Part shown: positions 33,326 through 42,357 of the stretch, in pieces
Layout of the letters: every line of letters starts with the position of its first letter
Numbering within the stretch: the first letter of the stretch is position 1
Assembly: GCA_902805845.1 (NCBI GenBank)
Contig: CADCUI010000006.1
Coordinates: forward strand, 1-54,308
DNA: 54,308 bases
Direction of reading: 5' to 3'
From: an uncultured Nocardioidaceae bacterium
GTDB taxonomy: Bacteria; Actinomycetota; Actinomycetes; Propionibacteriales; Nocardioidaceae
Notes under the pieces: generated by a model
Seen by the model: only the letters and a program-made list of their open reading frames with translations
What the model was told of the DNA's origin: nothing
Database searches by the model: none
Made by a program: the position numbers and the translations under genes

Positions 33326-34924
33326 TCAGGGCCGGCTCAGGGCGTCCGCGGCGCCGCCGCCGATCCCCACCGGCACACCTTCGACATCGCGGCGTGCCTG
33401 AGGAAGGGGCACACGGGTCACCTCGGTGAGCGGCAGGGTGCGCTCGAGCAGGTGCTTGTCGACGCCCGCCTCCTCGGTCAGCGGGATCGGGTAGGACCCG
33501 TTGAAGCAGGCCCGGCAGAGCCGCTCCGCGGGCTGACCGGTCGCCTCGATCATGTCGTCCTCCGCCAGGTAGCCGAGGCTGTCGGCGCCGATGCTCGCGC
33601 GGATCTCCTCGACCCCGAGACCGTTCGCGATCAGCTCGGCCCGGGTGGCGAAGTCGATGCCGTAGAAGCACGGCCACTTCACCGGGGGCGCCGAGATCCG
33701 GACGTGCACCTCCCGGGCACCTGCTTCGCGCAGCATCCGCACCTGCGCGCGCTGGGTGTTGCCCCGGACGATGGTGTCGTCCACCACGACGAGCTTCTTG
33801 CCCTTGATGACGTGCTCGAGCGGGTTGAGCTTGAGCCGGATGCCGAGCTGCCGCAGGGTCTGCGACGGCTGGATGAAGGTGCGCCCGACGTAGGCGTTCT
33901 TGACGAACCCCTGTCCGTAGGGGATGCCGCTGGCCTCGGCGTACCCGATGGCGGCGGGGGTGCCGGACTCGGGCACCGGGATGACCAGGTCGGCCTCCAC
34001 CGGGTAGGCGTGCGCGAGCCGTCGGCCCATGTCGACACGCGCCTCGTGCACGCTGCGCCCGGCGATCGTGGCGTCGGGGCGAGCGAGGTAGACGTACTCG
34101 AAGACGCAGCCCTTGGGCGCCGCCGGTGCGAACCGGTGCGTCCGCAGCCCGTCGCCGTCGATGACCACGAGCTCCCCGGGCTCGACCTCGCGGACCACCC
34201 GGGCGCCCACGGTCGCGAGCGCGGCGTCCTCGCTGGCCACCACCCAGCCGTTCTCGAGCCGGCCGAGGACCAGGGGACGGATGCCCTGCGGGTCGCGGGC
34301 GGCGTACAGCGTGCCCTCGTCCATGAAGACGAACGAGAAGGCCCCGCGCACGCTGGGCAGCAGCTCGAGCGCCGACTCCTCGATCGTGCGGTCGGGGTCG
34401 GCCGCGAGCAGGGTCGTCACCAGGCTGGTGTCGTTGGTCGGGATGACGTGGTTGCTGCGCCGTGCCGGGATGTCGAGCTCGCCGGCGACGGACTGCAGCT
34501 CGTCCACCCGCTGCGCGAGGTCGCGGGTGTTGGTCAGGTTGCCGTTGTGGGCCAGCGCGATGGAGCCGTTGGCCGTCGGGCGGAACGTCGGCTGGGCGTT
34601 GTGCCAGGTGCTGGCCCCGGTCGTGGAGTAGCGCGTGTGCCCGAGCGCCACGTGCCCCTTGAGCGACTCCAGCGTCGACTCGTCAAAGGCCTGGGACACG
34701 AGCCCCATTTCCTTGTAGACCAGGATCTGGCGGCCGTTGCTCACCGCGATCCCGGCGGACTCCTGGCCACGATGCTGCAGCGCGTAGAGGCCGAAGTAGG
34801 TCAGCTTGGCGACGTCCTCACCGGGCGCCCACACGCCGAAGACGCCACAGGCGTCCTGGGGTCCCCGCTCCTGCGGATCGAGGTCGTGGGTCAGACGGCC
34901 GTCACCGGGACGAGTACGAGGCAC
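33326..34924 (-). CDS. purF: Amidophosphoribosyltransferase
   Basis: 532 aa. First committed step of purine synthesis: PRPP plus glutamine to phosphoribosylamine. A propeptide of 25 residues precedes the nucleophile Cys26 (QDACGVFG). The glutaminase domain has LGHTRYSTTG and HNGNLTN; the PRTase loop is KKLVVVDDTIVRGNT. Four Cys in the places used by the B. subtilis [4Fe-4S] cluster are present (KGCVFEY, WPCFYG, ERLCRACFNG), so a cluster is predicted. GTG 34924 lies six bases after -10 TAGACT, so the transcript is leaderless. Confidence 0.95.
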   Translation of the reverse strand: MPRTRPGDGRLTHDLDPQERGPQDACGVFGVWAPGEDVAKLTYFGLYALQHRGQESAGIAVSNGRQILVYKEMGLVSQAFDESTLESLKGHVALGHTRYSTTGASTWHNAQPTFRPTANGSIALAHNGNLTNTRDLAQRVDELQSVAGELDIPARRSNHVIPTNDTSLVTTLLAADPDRTIEESALELLPSVRGAFSFVFMDEGTLYAARDPQGIRPLVLGRLENGWVVASEDAALATVGARVVREVEPGELVVIDGDGLRTHRFAPAAPKGCVFEYVYLARPDATIAGRSVHEARVDMGRRLAHAYPVEADLVIPVPESGTPAAIGYAEASGIPYGQGFVKNAYVGRTFIQPSQTLRQLGIRLKLNPLEHVIKGKKLVVVDDTIVRGNTQRAQVRMLREAGAREVHVRISAPPVKWPCFYGIDFATRAELIANGLGVEEIRASIGADSLGYLAEDDMIEATGQPAERLCRACFNGSYPIPLTEEAGVDKHLLERTLPLTEVTRVPLPQARRDVEGVPVGIGGGAADALSRP

Positions 34925-34930
34925 CCGTCG

Positions 34931-34936
34931 AGTCTA
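34931..34936 (-). promoter_or_regulatory. -10 box TAGACT of purF-purM
   Basis: TAGACT on the minus strand, six bases before GTG 34924; no SD. The -35 region is not clear. Confidence 0.55.
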
Positions 34937-34993
34937 CGGGCGAGCACCCGCACCGCCGAATCCTGGACGGCGCGCCGCGGGACCCGATTCGGG

Positions 34994-36322
34994 TCAGCCC
35001 GCGAGGTTGCGCAGCAGCAGCGCCTCGGCGTGGCAGACCCGGGCGAACTCACCGAGGTGCAACCCCTCGTTGGCGCCGTGTGCCCGGGTGTCGGGATCCT
35101 CGACACCGGTCACCAGCACGGCCGCCTCGGGGAACGCCTCGCGGAACGCCGCGATGAACGGGATCGAGCCCCCCACGCCCATGTCCACCGGGGTCGTGCC
35201 GCCCCACGCGTCACGGAAGGCGGCTCGCGCCGCGTCGTACGCCGGACCGGTCGCGTCGATCCTGGTCGGCTCGCCGTGGTCGCCCTCCGTGACCGTCACC
35301 TGAGCGCCCCACGGGGCGTGCGTCTCGAGATGACGCCTCAAGCACGCCATGGCGTTCTCCGTGGTGTCACCCGGCGCGATCCTTCCGGACACCTTCGCCC
35401 GGGCGACGGGGACCAAGGTGTTGCTCGCGTCGTGGATCGACGTCGCGTCCAGGCCGATGACCGCGATCGCCGGCCGGGTCCAGAGCCGCTCCACGAACGA
35501 GCCGTCCCCGATGAGCTCCACACCGTCCAGGACGCCCGCCTCGGCCCGCAGCCGGTCCTCGGGGTAGTCGACGTCGGCGGCCGGCGCTGAGATCAGCCCC
35601 TCGACGGCGACGTTGCCGTCGGCGTCGTGGAGCGTGGCGAGCAGCCGGCACAGCGCCGTCACCGCGTCGGGCACGACACCGCCCCACATCCCCGAGTGCA
35701 CCCCGTGCCGGAGCGTGCGCACCTCGACGACGCAGTCGACGAGGCCACGGAGGCTGGTGGTCAGCGCAGGGGTCCCGATGTCCCAGTTCGCGCTGTCGGC
35801 GATGACGATGACGTCCGCGCGGAGCCGCTCGCGGTGGGCGTCGAGGAAGGACTCGAGCGTCGGCGACCCGATCTCCTCCTCGCCCTCGACGAGCACGGTC
35901 ACCCCGAGGGGAAGGTCACCGTCGAACGCCCTGACCGCCGCCAGGTGGGCGGCGATGCCGGCCTTGTCGTCCGCCGCTCCCCGGGCGAAGAGCCGCTCGC
36001 CGCGCTCGGTGGGCGCGAACGGCTCCGACTCCCAGTCGGCAAGGTCGCCGACCGGCTGCACGTCGTGGTGGGCGTAGAGCAGCACCGTGGGTGCGCCGGC
36101 CGGTCCGGCCCTCGTCGCCAGCACCGCGGGGGCACCGCCGTCGACGGTGAGGATCTCCACCTCGAAACCCTCGGCGGCGAACAGCTCCGCGGTCAGCTGG
36201 GCGGACCGGCGTACGTCGTCGGCGTGGTCGGGCAGTGCGCTCACGGACGGGATGCGCACCAGCCGCTCGAGGTCGGCGCGGACGGAGGGCAGGACGTCGG
36301 TCACCCGCTGTCGGAGATCCAT
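34994..36322 (-). CDS. M20 family dipeptidase
   Basis: 442 aa zinc peptidase, cytoplasmic. Metal ligands: His in LLYAHHDVQP, bridging Asp in RGAADDKAG, catalytic Glu pair in LVEGEEEIGSP, Asp in VIADSANWD and the last His in GANEGLHLGE. The lid/dimerisation domain is inserted in the middle (RHGVHSGMWGG). It resembles the dipeptidase PepV/CNDP group. ATG 36322 lies six bases after -10 TAGGCT, which overlaps the stop codon of the upstream sterol-carrier gene. Confidence 0.9.
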   Translation of the reverse strand: MDLRQRVTDVLPSVRADLERLVRIPSVSALPDHADDVRRSAQLTAELFAAEGFEVEILTVDGGAPAVLATRAGPAGAPTVLLYAHHDVQPVGDLADWESEPFAPTERGERLFARGAADDKAGIAAHLAAVRAFDGDLPLGVTVLVEGEEEIGSPTLESFLDAHRERLRADVIVIADSANWDIGTPALTTSLRGLVDCVVEVRTLRHGVHSGMWGGVVPDAVTALCRLLATLHDADGNVAVEGLISAPAADVDYPEDRLRAEAGVLDGVELIGDGSFVERLWTRPAIAVIGLDATSIHDASNTLVPVARAKVSGRIAPGDTTENAMACLRRHLETHAPWGAQVTVTEGDHGEPTRIDATGPAYDAARAAFRDAWGGTTPVDMGVGGSIPFIAAFREAFPEAAVLVTGVEDPDTRAHGANEGLHLGEFARVCHAEALLLRNLAG

Positions 36323-36328
36323 CCGACC

Positions 36329-36334
36329 AGCCTA
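36329..36334 (-). promoter_or_regulatory. -10 box TAGGCT of the M20 dipeptidase gene
   Basis: On the minus strand, six bases before ATG 36322. The TAG of the -10 box is also the stop codon of the sterol-carrier family gene, so the promoter is partly coding. Confidence 0.5.
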
Positions 36335-36712
36335 GGAGCCCGACTCTGCAGGCGGTCGAAGCGGGAGGTGGGGGGAGAGGTCGGAGCGCTCGCCCGAGGC
36401 GACCAGCCGTCCCGATCGCTCGGCCTCCGACCACGAGAGGTCCCCGAGAGCCAGGGCGACCCAGGTGGGGCCGTCCAGCTCCACCACCGCCGGCGGGGTC
36501 CCGCGGCGGTGCGTCGTACCTCCGACCGCCTGGACCGCGGCGTACGGCGGGACGCGGATCTCGACTGCGGCCCCCGGAGCGACAGCCGTCAGCACGGCCA
36601 GGAAGTGCTTCGTCAGCAGTCGCAGGTCACCGGTGTCGGCGGTGCCGTCGCGGAACCGGTCCACCGCCGGCGCCACGACGGCCACGGGCGCGGTGCGGAG
36701 TCGGACGGGCAC
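36332..36712 (-). CDS. Sterol carrier family protein
   Basis: 126 aa small alpha/beta protein of the actinobacterial 'sterol carrier family' found next to purF. Visible: VPVRLRTAPVAVVAPAVDRF, then AAVEIRVPPYAAVQAVGG, TPPAVVELDGPTWVALALGD and SEAERSGRLVASGERSDL, the last part resembling SCP-2 ligand-binding folds. Function unproved. GTG 36712 is chosen because the -10 box GATAAT ends six bases upstream; the frame is open to 36988 but the extra residues are not conserved. Confidence 0.8.
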   Translation of the reverse strand: MPVRLRTAPVAVVAPAVDRFRDGTADTGDLRLLTKHFLAVLTAVAPGAAVEIRVPPYAAVQAVGGTTHRRGTPPAVVELDGPTWVALALGDLSWSEAERSGRLVASGERSDLSPHLPLRPPAESGS

Positions 36713-36718
36713 CCGGCC

Positions 36719-36724
36719 ATTATC
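36719..36724 (-). promoter_or_regulatory. -10 box GATAAT of the sterol-carrier family gene
   Basis: GATAAT on the minus strand (one mismatch to TATAAT), six bases before GTG 36712; leaderless arrangement. Confidence 0.55.
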
Positions 36725-36801
36725 CGACCCGGCCCCAGCCGACTCACTCCCCCGGTCGTCGTGAGGTCGGGACCGGAGAGTCACGATTGGGTTGCGGCCC
36801 T

Positions 36802-36831
36802 TGTGACTCCTGTGACTGGTGTGACTACGGT
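36802..36831 (+). promoter_or_regulatory. Promoter with three TGTGACT repeats (9-bp period) and -10 TACGGT
   Basis: TGTGACT at 36802, 36811 and 36820. The last T begins -10 TACGGT (36826-36831), five bases before ATG 36837. A matching arrangement precedes the paralogue at 38429. Confidence 0.6.
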
Positions 36832-36836
36832 GCCCG

Positions 36837-38273
36837 ATGCTTCTCTCGGTCCCCGGACCCGCCGGGTCGTCCCGCCGCGCCCTCGTCGGGTGCCTCGGGC
36901 TGGTCGCCGCCGTGCTGGCGCTCGTCCTCCCGCTGCTCACCCCCGCCCACGCCAGGGCGGACACCAGGGTGATGCCGGGGAGCTTCACCGGCTACGCCTT
37001 CGACACCTGCGACGCGCCCAGCCAGCGGCAGATGGACGCCTGGCGACGGCACTCGAAGTTCTGGGGCGTGGGCGTCTACATCACCGGGATGAACCGCGCC
37101 TGCTCCACCCAGAAGCACCTGACCCGGCGCTGGGTCGCCACCCAGTCGCGCAAGGGCTGGCGGATCCTGCCCCTCGTGGTCGGACGTCAGGCGTCGTGCT
37201 CCCCCCAGGGCTACTACCGGGGCCGTCGGATCTCCGCCGACCCCCGGCACGGCTACGCCAAGGCAAGGACGCAGGGGCGCCGGGCGGCCGAGGCGGGCGT
37301 CGCTGCGGCTCGCCGGCTCGGCATCGCCCGGGGCAGTGTGCTGTGGTTCGACCTCGAGCACTTCGACAGCGGACGCCGACACTGCCGCCGCTCCGCGATC
37401 GCGTTCACGGCGGCCTGGACGAACCGGCTGCACCGGCTGCACCACCGCTCCGGCTTCTACTCCAGCGCCTCCTCCGGCATCGCCGTGATGGACGACGTAC
37501 GCCGGCGCGGCACGCACACCGTTCCCGACTACCTCTGGATCGCCGAGTGGAACGGCCGGGACACCGTGAAGTCGGCGTACCTCCCCCGAGCCGGCTGGTG
37601 GCCGCACCGCCGGGTCCACCAGTACCGCGGCGGCCACACCGAGCGTCACGGCGGCGTCCGCCTCAACATCGACAGCAACGTGATGTCCACCGGGCGGGGC
37701 ACCGTGGCGGGCAAGGCGTCCCGGCCCTGCGGCGTCCGGCTGAGCTTCACCTCCTATCCCCGGCTGACCAGGGGCGACCGCGGCGACCGGGTCCGGGCGG
37801 CGCAGTGCCTGCTCCGGCTGCAGAAGCGGTTTCCCGGCAAGATCACCGGACAGTTCGACCGGCGCACCGAGGGGGCGGTCCGGTCGTTCCAGCGGCACCG
37901 CGACACGCTGCCGACCACCGGCGCCCTCAACACCCGCACCTGGACGGCGCTGCTCAGCGCCGGTCGGCGGCCGCTGCTCAAGTTCGGCGCCGGGGGCAAC
38001 GCGGTACGCCGGCTGCAACGAGCGCTCGACGGGGCCAGCAACGCCGGGATCCGCGCCGACGGCACCTTCGGCACCCGGGAGACGAGCCTGGTCCGGCAGC
38101 TGCAGCGGCGCCACGGCCACCCCCGGACCGGCGTCGTCACCCCGAAGACCTGGCGGCTGCTGCAACGGGGCCAGGCCCTCGGGCGGGTCGACCGGTCGCG
38201 GCTCCAGCCCGGGCTGCGCGGACGGGCGCCTGCCGGGGAGATCCCGTTCGGCATCGGCGTCGAACGGCCCTGA
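36837..38273 (+). CDS. Exported DUF1906 glycoside-hydrolase-like protein with two peptidoglycan-binding repeats
   Basis: 478 aa. The N-terminus has SRRALVGCLG and a long hydrophobic stretch ending AHARA, a signal peptide with a possible twin-arginine motif. DUF1906 (Rv2525c-like TIM-barrel) follows: GSFTGYAFDTCDAPS, FWGVGVYITG, GSVLWFDLEHFD with acidic residues at the barrel mouth, GFYSSASSGI and YLWIAEWNG. The last third has two PG_binding_1 repeats (RAAQCLLRLQKRFPGKITGQFD, split here as RAAQCLLRLQ and KRFPGKITGQFD; then RRLQRALDGAS). Probably a cell-wall-associated glycan-binding or lytic protein. The mRNA appears leaderless. Confidence 0.85.
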   Translation: MLLSVPGPAGSSRRALVGCLGLVAAVLALVLPLLTPAHARADTRVMPGSFTGYAFDTCDAPSQRQMDAWRRHSKFWGVGVYITGMNRACSTQKHLTRRWVATQSRKGWRILPLVVGRQASCSPQGYYRGRRISADPRHGYAKARTQGRRAAEAGVAAARRLGIARGSVLWFDLEHFDSGRRHCRRSAIAFTAAWTNRLHRLHHRSGFYSSASSGIAVMDDVRRRGTHTVPDYLWIAEWNGRDTVKSAYLPRAGWWPHRRVHQYRGGHTERHGGVRLNIDSNVMSTGRGTVAGKASRPCGVRLSFTSYPRLTRGDRGDRVRAAQCLLRLQKRFPGKITGQFDRRTEGAVRSFQRHRDTLPTTGALNTRTWTALLSAGRRPLLKFGAGGNAVRRLQRALDGASNAGIRADGTFGTRETSLVRQLQRRHGHPRTGVVTPKTWRLLQRGQALGRVDRSRLQPGLRGRAPAGEIPFGIGVERP

Positions 38274-38378
38274 CGCGGTCTGCCCACCGCGCGACCACTA
38301 CCCGGCCACCACTCGCCCACAGCTCGGCCACCATGCGGCCACGGCCCGGCGTCAGTCTCGTGGTTCCCGGGACACCAG

Positions 38379-38399
38379 TGTGACTGCTGTGCTTAGAGT
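38379..38399 (+). promoter_or_regulatory. Promoter with TGTGACT/TGTGCTT repeats and -10 TAGAGT
   Basis: TGTGACT (38379-38385) and TGTGCTT (38388-38394) with the same 9-bp period as upstream of the 36837 gene. -10 TAGAGT (38394-38399) starts on the last T of the second repeat, exactly as there. Confidence 0.55.
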
Positions 38400-38428
38400 G
38401 ACGTCCCGTTCTTCGAGGAGGCTTCCCC

Positions 38429-39778
38429 ATGTCCCGTGATCCCGGCCTGCCCCGGCGTACCGCACTCCGGCGCCTCGCCCGCGGCGCGGGCGTCGCCCTC
38501 GCCACCGCCGGGCTCGTTGCCTCCACGACCGTCGCCGCCGGCGCCGCGAACCCGGACACCCCCGGCGACTTCACCGGCTACGGCTTCGACCAGTGCCTGG
38601 CCCCGACGCAGAAGGCCATGGACGCCTGGCTCACGAGCTCGCCGTACTGGGCGGTCGGCATCTACATCTCCGGCGACTCCCGAGGCTGCCGCAGCCAACC
38701 GAACCTCACCCCGGAGTGGGTCCGCACCCAGCTGGCCCGAGGCTGGCGGCTGATCCCCATCACCCTCGGTCCGCAGGCCTCGTGCAACCCGAAGTTCCCC
38801 CGCTACGGCAACGACGAGCGCATCGACCCCAGGTCCTCCGACCGCTACCGAGCGGCGCGGCGGCAGGGACGGGCGGAGGCCGAGGACGCCGTCCGGGTGG
38901 CGAAGTCGCTGGGCATCGTCCCCGGCAGCACGCTGTGGTACGACCTCGAGGCCTACAACATCGGCATCACCTCCTGCCGGGAGTCGGCGCTGGCCTTCAC
39001 CTCCGGGTGGACGCGGCGGCTCCACGGTCTCGACTACGTCTCGGGCGTCTACTCCAGCGCCGCCTCCGGCATCAAGGCGATGGATGACGCGCGCGTCAAC
39101 CGGCCCAAGGCCTACACGTTGCCGGACCGGATCTGGATCGCCGACTGGGACCAGGAGGCCAGCACCAGCTCGGAGTACCTCCGCAGCGACGGCTGGCGGC
39201 CGGGTGGACGGATGAAGCAGTACCGGGGCGGCCACAACGAGACCCACGGCGGCGTGACGATCAACATCGACACGAACTGGCTCAACCTGGGTCGCGGGTC
39301 GACGCCCGGTGCGGAGCCGGATCGCTGCGGCGGCGTCGACCTCAGCTACCGGGACTACCCCACCGTGTCCCGGGGCGACACCGACCCGCAGGTCTCCGCC
39401 CTCCAGTGCCTGCTCATCGGCCAGGGGTACCTCGACGGCGAGGTCACCGGGGTCTTCAACAACCGCACCGAGGAGGCGGTCCGGGCCCTGCGTGACCGGC
39501 GTGGCATCGATCCCGGGCGCGCGGCGGGTCCGCGGGTGTGGACCTCGGTGCTCTCGATGGGGTCCAGCCGCCTCATCAAGTACGGCGCCGCGAGTGAACG
39601 TGTCCGCCGGCTGCAGCGGGCCCTCAACGCGGCCACCGACCGGCAGCTGCGGGTCAACGGCATCTTCGAGGGCGACACCACCGCCGCGGTGAAGCGCTAC
39701 CAGTCGATGCGGGGGTACTCGACCACCGGCGTGGTGACGCGCGGCCTCTGGCGGCAGCTCAAGCGCGGCAAGCTCTAG
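38429..39778 (+). CDS. Tat-exported DUF1906 glycoside-hydrolase-like protein with peptidoglycan-binding repeats (paralogue)
   Basis: 449 aa tandem paralogue of the preceding gene. The signal peptide has twin arginines (PRRTALRRLARGAG, then a hydrophobic stretch ending AAGA), consistent with Tat export as known for Rv2525c. DUF1906 core: GDFTGYGFDQC, YWAVGIYISG, GSTLWYDLEAYN, GVYSSAASGI, RIWIADWDQ and KQYRGGHNETHGG. Two C-terminal PG_binding_1 repeats follow (SALQCLLIGQGYLDG; RRLQRALNAAT). SD GGAGG (38417-38421) precedes the ATG, unlike the leaderless first copy. Similar upstream repeats suggest shared control. Confidence 0.87.
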   Translation: MSRDPGLPRRTALRRLARGAGVALATAGLVASTTVAAGAANPDTPGDFTGYGFDQCLAPTQKAMDAWLTSSPYWAVGIYISGDSRGCRSQPNLTPEWVRTQLARGWRLIPITLGPQASCNPKFPRYGNDERIDPRSSDRYRAARRQGRAEAEDAVRVAKSLGIVPGSTLWYDLEAYNIGITSCRESALAFTSGWTRRLHGLDYVSGVYSSAASGIKAMDDARVNRPKAYTLPDRIWIADWDQEASTSSEYLRSDGWRPGGRMKQYRGGHNETHGGVTINIDTNWLNLGRGSTPGAEPDRCGGVDLSYRDYPTVSRGDTDPQVSALQCLLIGQGYLDGEVTGVFNNRTEEAVRALRDRRGIDPGRAAGPRVWTSVLSMGSSRLIKYGAASERVRRLQRALNAATDRQLRVNGIFEGDTTAAVKRYQSMRGYSTTGVVTRGLWRQLKRGKL

Positions 39779-39779
39779 C

Positions 39780-39870
39780 CGAGTCGGCGCTTGTGCACGC
39801 CGAAACCCCGCCGAGTCGGCGCTTGTGCACGGCCGACGGGGCTGGCGCGCGTGCACAAGCGCCGACTCGG
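39780..39870. repeat. Dispersed element cluster B: two direct copies and one inverted copy
   Basis: CGAGTCGGCGCTTGTGCAC at 39780 and 39812 (period 32) and its reverse complement ending at 39870. The third copy can pair with either direct copy to make a long stem. It sits between convergent stops of the DUF1906 gene and purL. Confidence 0.92.
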
Positions 39871-39878
39871 CACAGGGG

Positions 39879-42191
39879 TCAGGCGAAGGCGGCGGGGAGC
39901 GTCCCTGACCAGGACTCGCGGAGCTCGCCGAGAGGCACCTCGAACTGCCCCTCGACCACCAGCGCTGCGTCCTCGCCCCGGCCATGCGTCGTGCCGATGC
40001 CAGTGACGGGCACGGACCGGCCGGCGCACAGCTCGGCGAAGCGTTCCTCGTGCTCGGGGCCGACCGCGACCACCGCCCGGCCGGCCGACTCGGCGAACAG
40101 CCACGTGAAGGGGTCCTCTCCGGCCGGCACCGCGACGCGCGCGCCGACGCCCCGACGCAGGCAGCCCTCGACCAGTGCCTGACCGAGGCCGCCGTCGGAG
40201 AGGTCGTGGGCCGCGGCCAGCACGCCTTCCTGTGACGCCTCCACGAGCACGTCGCCCAGCGCCCGCTCGGCCACCAGGTCCACGTGTGGCGGGAGACCGC
40301 CCAGGTGGCCGTGCACGACGTTGGCCCACTCCGAGCCCGACAGCTCCTCCCGGGTGGTGCCGAGGAGGAACAGCCGCAGGCCCTCGTCCTGCCATCCCAC
40401 CGGTGTACGCCGCGTCACGTCGTCGATGACGCCCAGCACCGCCACCACCGGCGTCGGGAGCACTGCGGTGTCGCCGGTCTGGTTGTAGAGGCTGACGTTG
40501 CCGCCGGTCACCGGGACGCCGAGCTCACGGCAGCCGTCCGCCAGCCCCCGCACCGCCTCCGCGAACTGCCACATCACCTCGGGGTCCTCGGGCGAGCCGA
40601 AGTTGAGGCAGTCGCTGACCGCGAGCGGCCGGGCGCCGGTCGCCGCCACGTTGCGGTAGGCCTCTGCCAGCGCGAGCTGGGCCCCGGCGTACGGGTCGAG
40701 CCTGGCGAACCGCCCGTTGCAGTCGGTCGCCAGCGCCACTCCGAGTCCGGTCTCCTCGTCCACCCGCACCATCCCAGCGTCCTCGGGCTGGGCGAGCACG
40801 GTGTTGCCGAGCACGTACCGGTCGTACTGGTCGGTGATCCACGACCGGTCGCACAGGTTCGGGCTTCCGGACAGCCGGAGCAGCGTCGCGCGCAGGTCTT
40901 CGCCAGTCACGGGTCGAGGCAGCTTCTCGGCCAGGTCAGCCTGCAGGTCGTCCTGCTCCGGGGGTCGCGCGTACGGCCGCTCGTAGACCGGGCCGTCGTG
41001 CGCCACCGTCCGGGGCGGTACGTCGACCACCACCTCGCCCTGCCACTCCACCAGGAGCCGCCCGCCACGCGCCCGCTCGGCCTCGGTGACCTCGGTGACC
41101 TCACCGACGACGGTGGCGTCGACCTCCCACTTGCCGCACACGCCCAGGAACCGCTCGACGTGCTGCGGCTCGACGATCGCCATCATGCGTTCCTGCGACT
41201 CGCTCATGAGGATCTCCTCCGGCGACAGCGTCGAGTCACGAAGCGGCACGCGGTCCAGCCAGACCCGCATCCCACCGTCACCGGCCGAGGCCAGCTCGCT
41301 GGTCGCGCAGGAGAGCCCCGCGCCACCGAGGTCCTGGATGCCGGCGACGAGCCCCTCGGCGAAGACCTCGAGCGTGCACTCGATGAGCAGCTTCTCCATG
41401 AACGGGTCGCCGACCTGCACGCTCGGCCGCTTCGCCGGCCCCCCGGTGCCGTCAGCCGCGCCGTCGAACGTCTCGCTGGCCAGCACCGAGACACCGCCGA
41501 TGCCGTCGCCACCGGTGCGCGCGCCGTACAGGATCACCTTGTTGCCGACGCCGGACGCCTTCGCCAGGTGCAGCTGCTCGTGGCGCATCACCCCGACGCA
41601 CAGGGCATTCACCAGTGGATTGCCGAGGTACGTCGCGTCGAACACCGCCTCGCCGCCGATGTTGGGCAGCCCCAGGCAGTTGCCGTAGCCACCGACTCCC
41701 GCCACGATCCCCGGCAGCACCCGGCGGGTGTCGGGTGCGTCGAGCGGCCCGAACCGCAACGGGTCCATCACGGCGACCGGCCGCGCGCCCATCGAGAGGA
41801 TGTCCCGCACGATGCCCCCGACCCCCGTCGCCGCGCCCTGATAGGGCTCGACGTACGACGGGTGGTTGTGCGACTCGACCTTGAAGGTGACCGCGTAGCC
41901 CTGGCCGATGTCCACCACGCCGGCGTTCTCGCCCATGCCCACCATGAGGTGCTCGCGCATCTCCTCGGTGACCTTCTCGCCGAACTGGCGCAGGTGGACC
42001 TTGGAGGACTTGTAGGAGCAGTGCTCGCTCCACATCACCGAGTACATCGCCAGCTCCGAGCTGGTCGGGCGCCGGCCGAGGATCTCGCGGATGCGGGCGT
42101 ACTCGTCGGTCCTCAGACCCAGCTCGGACCAGGGCTGCTCCCGGTCTGGGTCAGCGACGGCGTGCGCAACGGTGTCGAGTGCAGGGACCAC
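39879..42191 (-). CDS. purL: Phosphoribosylformylglycinamidine synthase subunit PurL
   Basis: 770 aa, the small-PurL type that works with PurQ and PurS to make FGAM from FGAR. Family blocks: [97 protein letters not shown] and [15 protein letters not shown] 42191 gives [15 protein letters not shown], matching actinobacterial PurL starts, and lies seven bases after -10 TAGATT. Longer frames upstream cross the repeat cluster at 42238-42291 and are not credible. Confidence 0.95.
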   Translation of the reverse strand: MVPALDTVAHAVADPDREQPWSELGLRTDEYARIREILGRRPTSSELAMYSVMWSEHCSYKSSKVHLRQFGEKVTEEMREHLMVGMGENAGVVDIGQGYAVTFKVESHNHPSYVEPYQGAATGVGGIVRDILSMGARPVAVMDPLRFGPLDAPDTRRVLPGIVAGVGGYGNCLGLPNIGGEAVFDATYLGNPLVNALCVGVMRHEQLHLAKASGVGNKVILYGARTGGDGIGGVSVLASETFDGAADGTGGPAKRPSVQVGDPFMEKLLIECTLEVFAEGLVAGIQDLGGAGLSCATSELASAGDGGMRVWLDRVPLRDSTLSPEEILMSESQERMMAIVEPQHVERFLGVCGKWEVDATVVGEVTEVTEAERARGGRLLVEWQGEVVVDVPPRTVAHDGPVYERPYARPPEQDDLQADLAEKLPRPVTGEDLRATLLRLSGSPNLCDRSWITDQYDRYVLGNTVLAQPEDAGMVRVDEETGLGVALATDCNGRFARLDPYAGAQLALAEAYRNVAATGARPLAVSDCLNFGSPEDPEVMWQFAEAVRGLADGCRELGVPVTGGNVSLYNQTGDTAVLPTPVVAVLGVIDDVTRRTPVGWQDEGLRLFLLGTTREELSGSEWANVVHGHLGGLPPHVDLVAERALGDVLVEASQEGVLAAAHDLSDGGLGQALVEGCLRRGVGARVAVPAGEDPFTWLFAESAGRAVVAVGPEHEERFAELCAGRSVPVTGIGTTHGRGEDAALVVEGQFEVPLGELRESWSGTLPAAFA

Positions 42192-42198
42192 GGCGCTC

Positions 42199-42204
42199 AA
42201 TCTA
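42199..42204 (-). promoter_or_regulatory. -10 box TAGATT of purL
   Basis: TAGATT on the minus strand, seven bases before GTG 42191. Repeat cluster C lies just beyond the expected -35. Confidence 0.55.
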
Positions 42205-42237
42205 CGTTGCCGTCGCCGGCCGCCGGACTGCGCGCCG

Positions 42238-42291
42238 GCGTGCACAGGCGCCGACTCGGCACGATCCCGGCGTGCACAAGCGCCGACTCGG
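42238..42291 (-). repeat. Dispersed element cluster C: two copies between divergent genes
   Basis: Both copies are in minus-strand orientation; plus-strand text GGCGTGCACAGGCGCCGACT and GGCGTGCACAAGCGCCGACT, about 32 bp apart, each followed by CGGCACGATC. It lies between purL and the sugar dehydrogenase gene. Confidence 0.9.
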
Positions 42292-42357
42292 CACGATCTG
42301 GGTGGAGGGCGTGGCAGCATGGCGGTCACCCGGGCAGGGGAGCGCAGGAGGAGAACC

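Noticed and set aside
39775-40395. Open frames around 39.8-40.4 kb containing repeat-derived peptides
   Set aside because: These are shadow frames of purL that run through element cluster B; no independent gene is supported.
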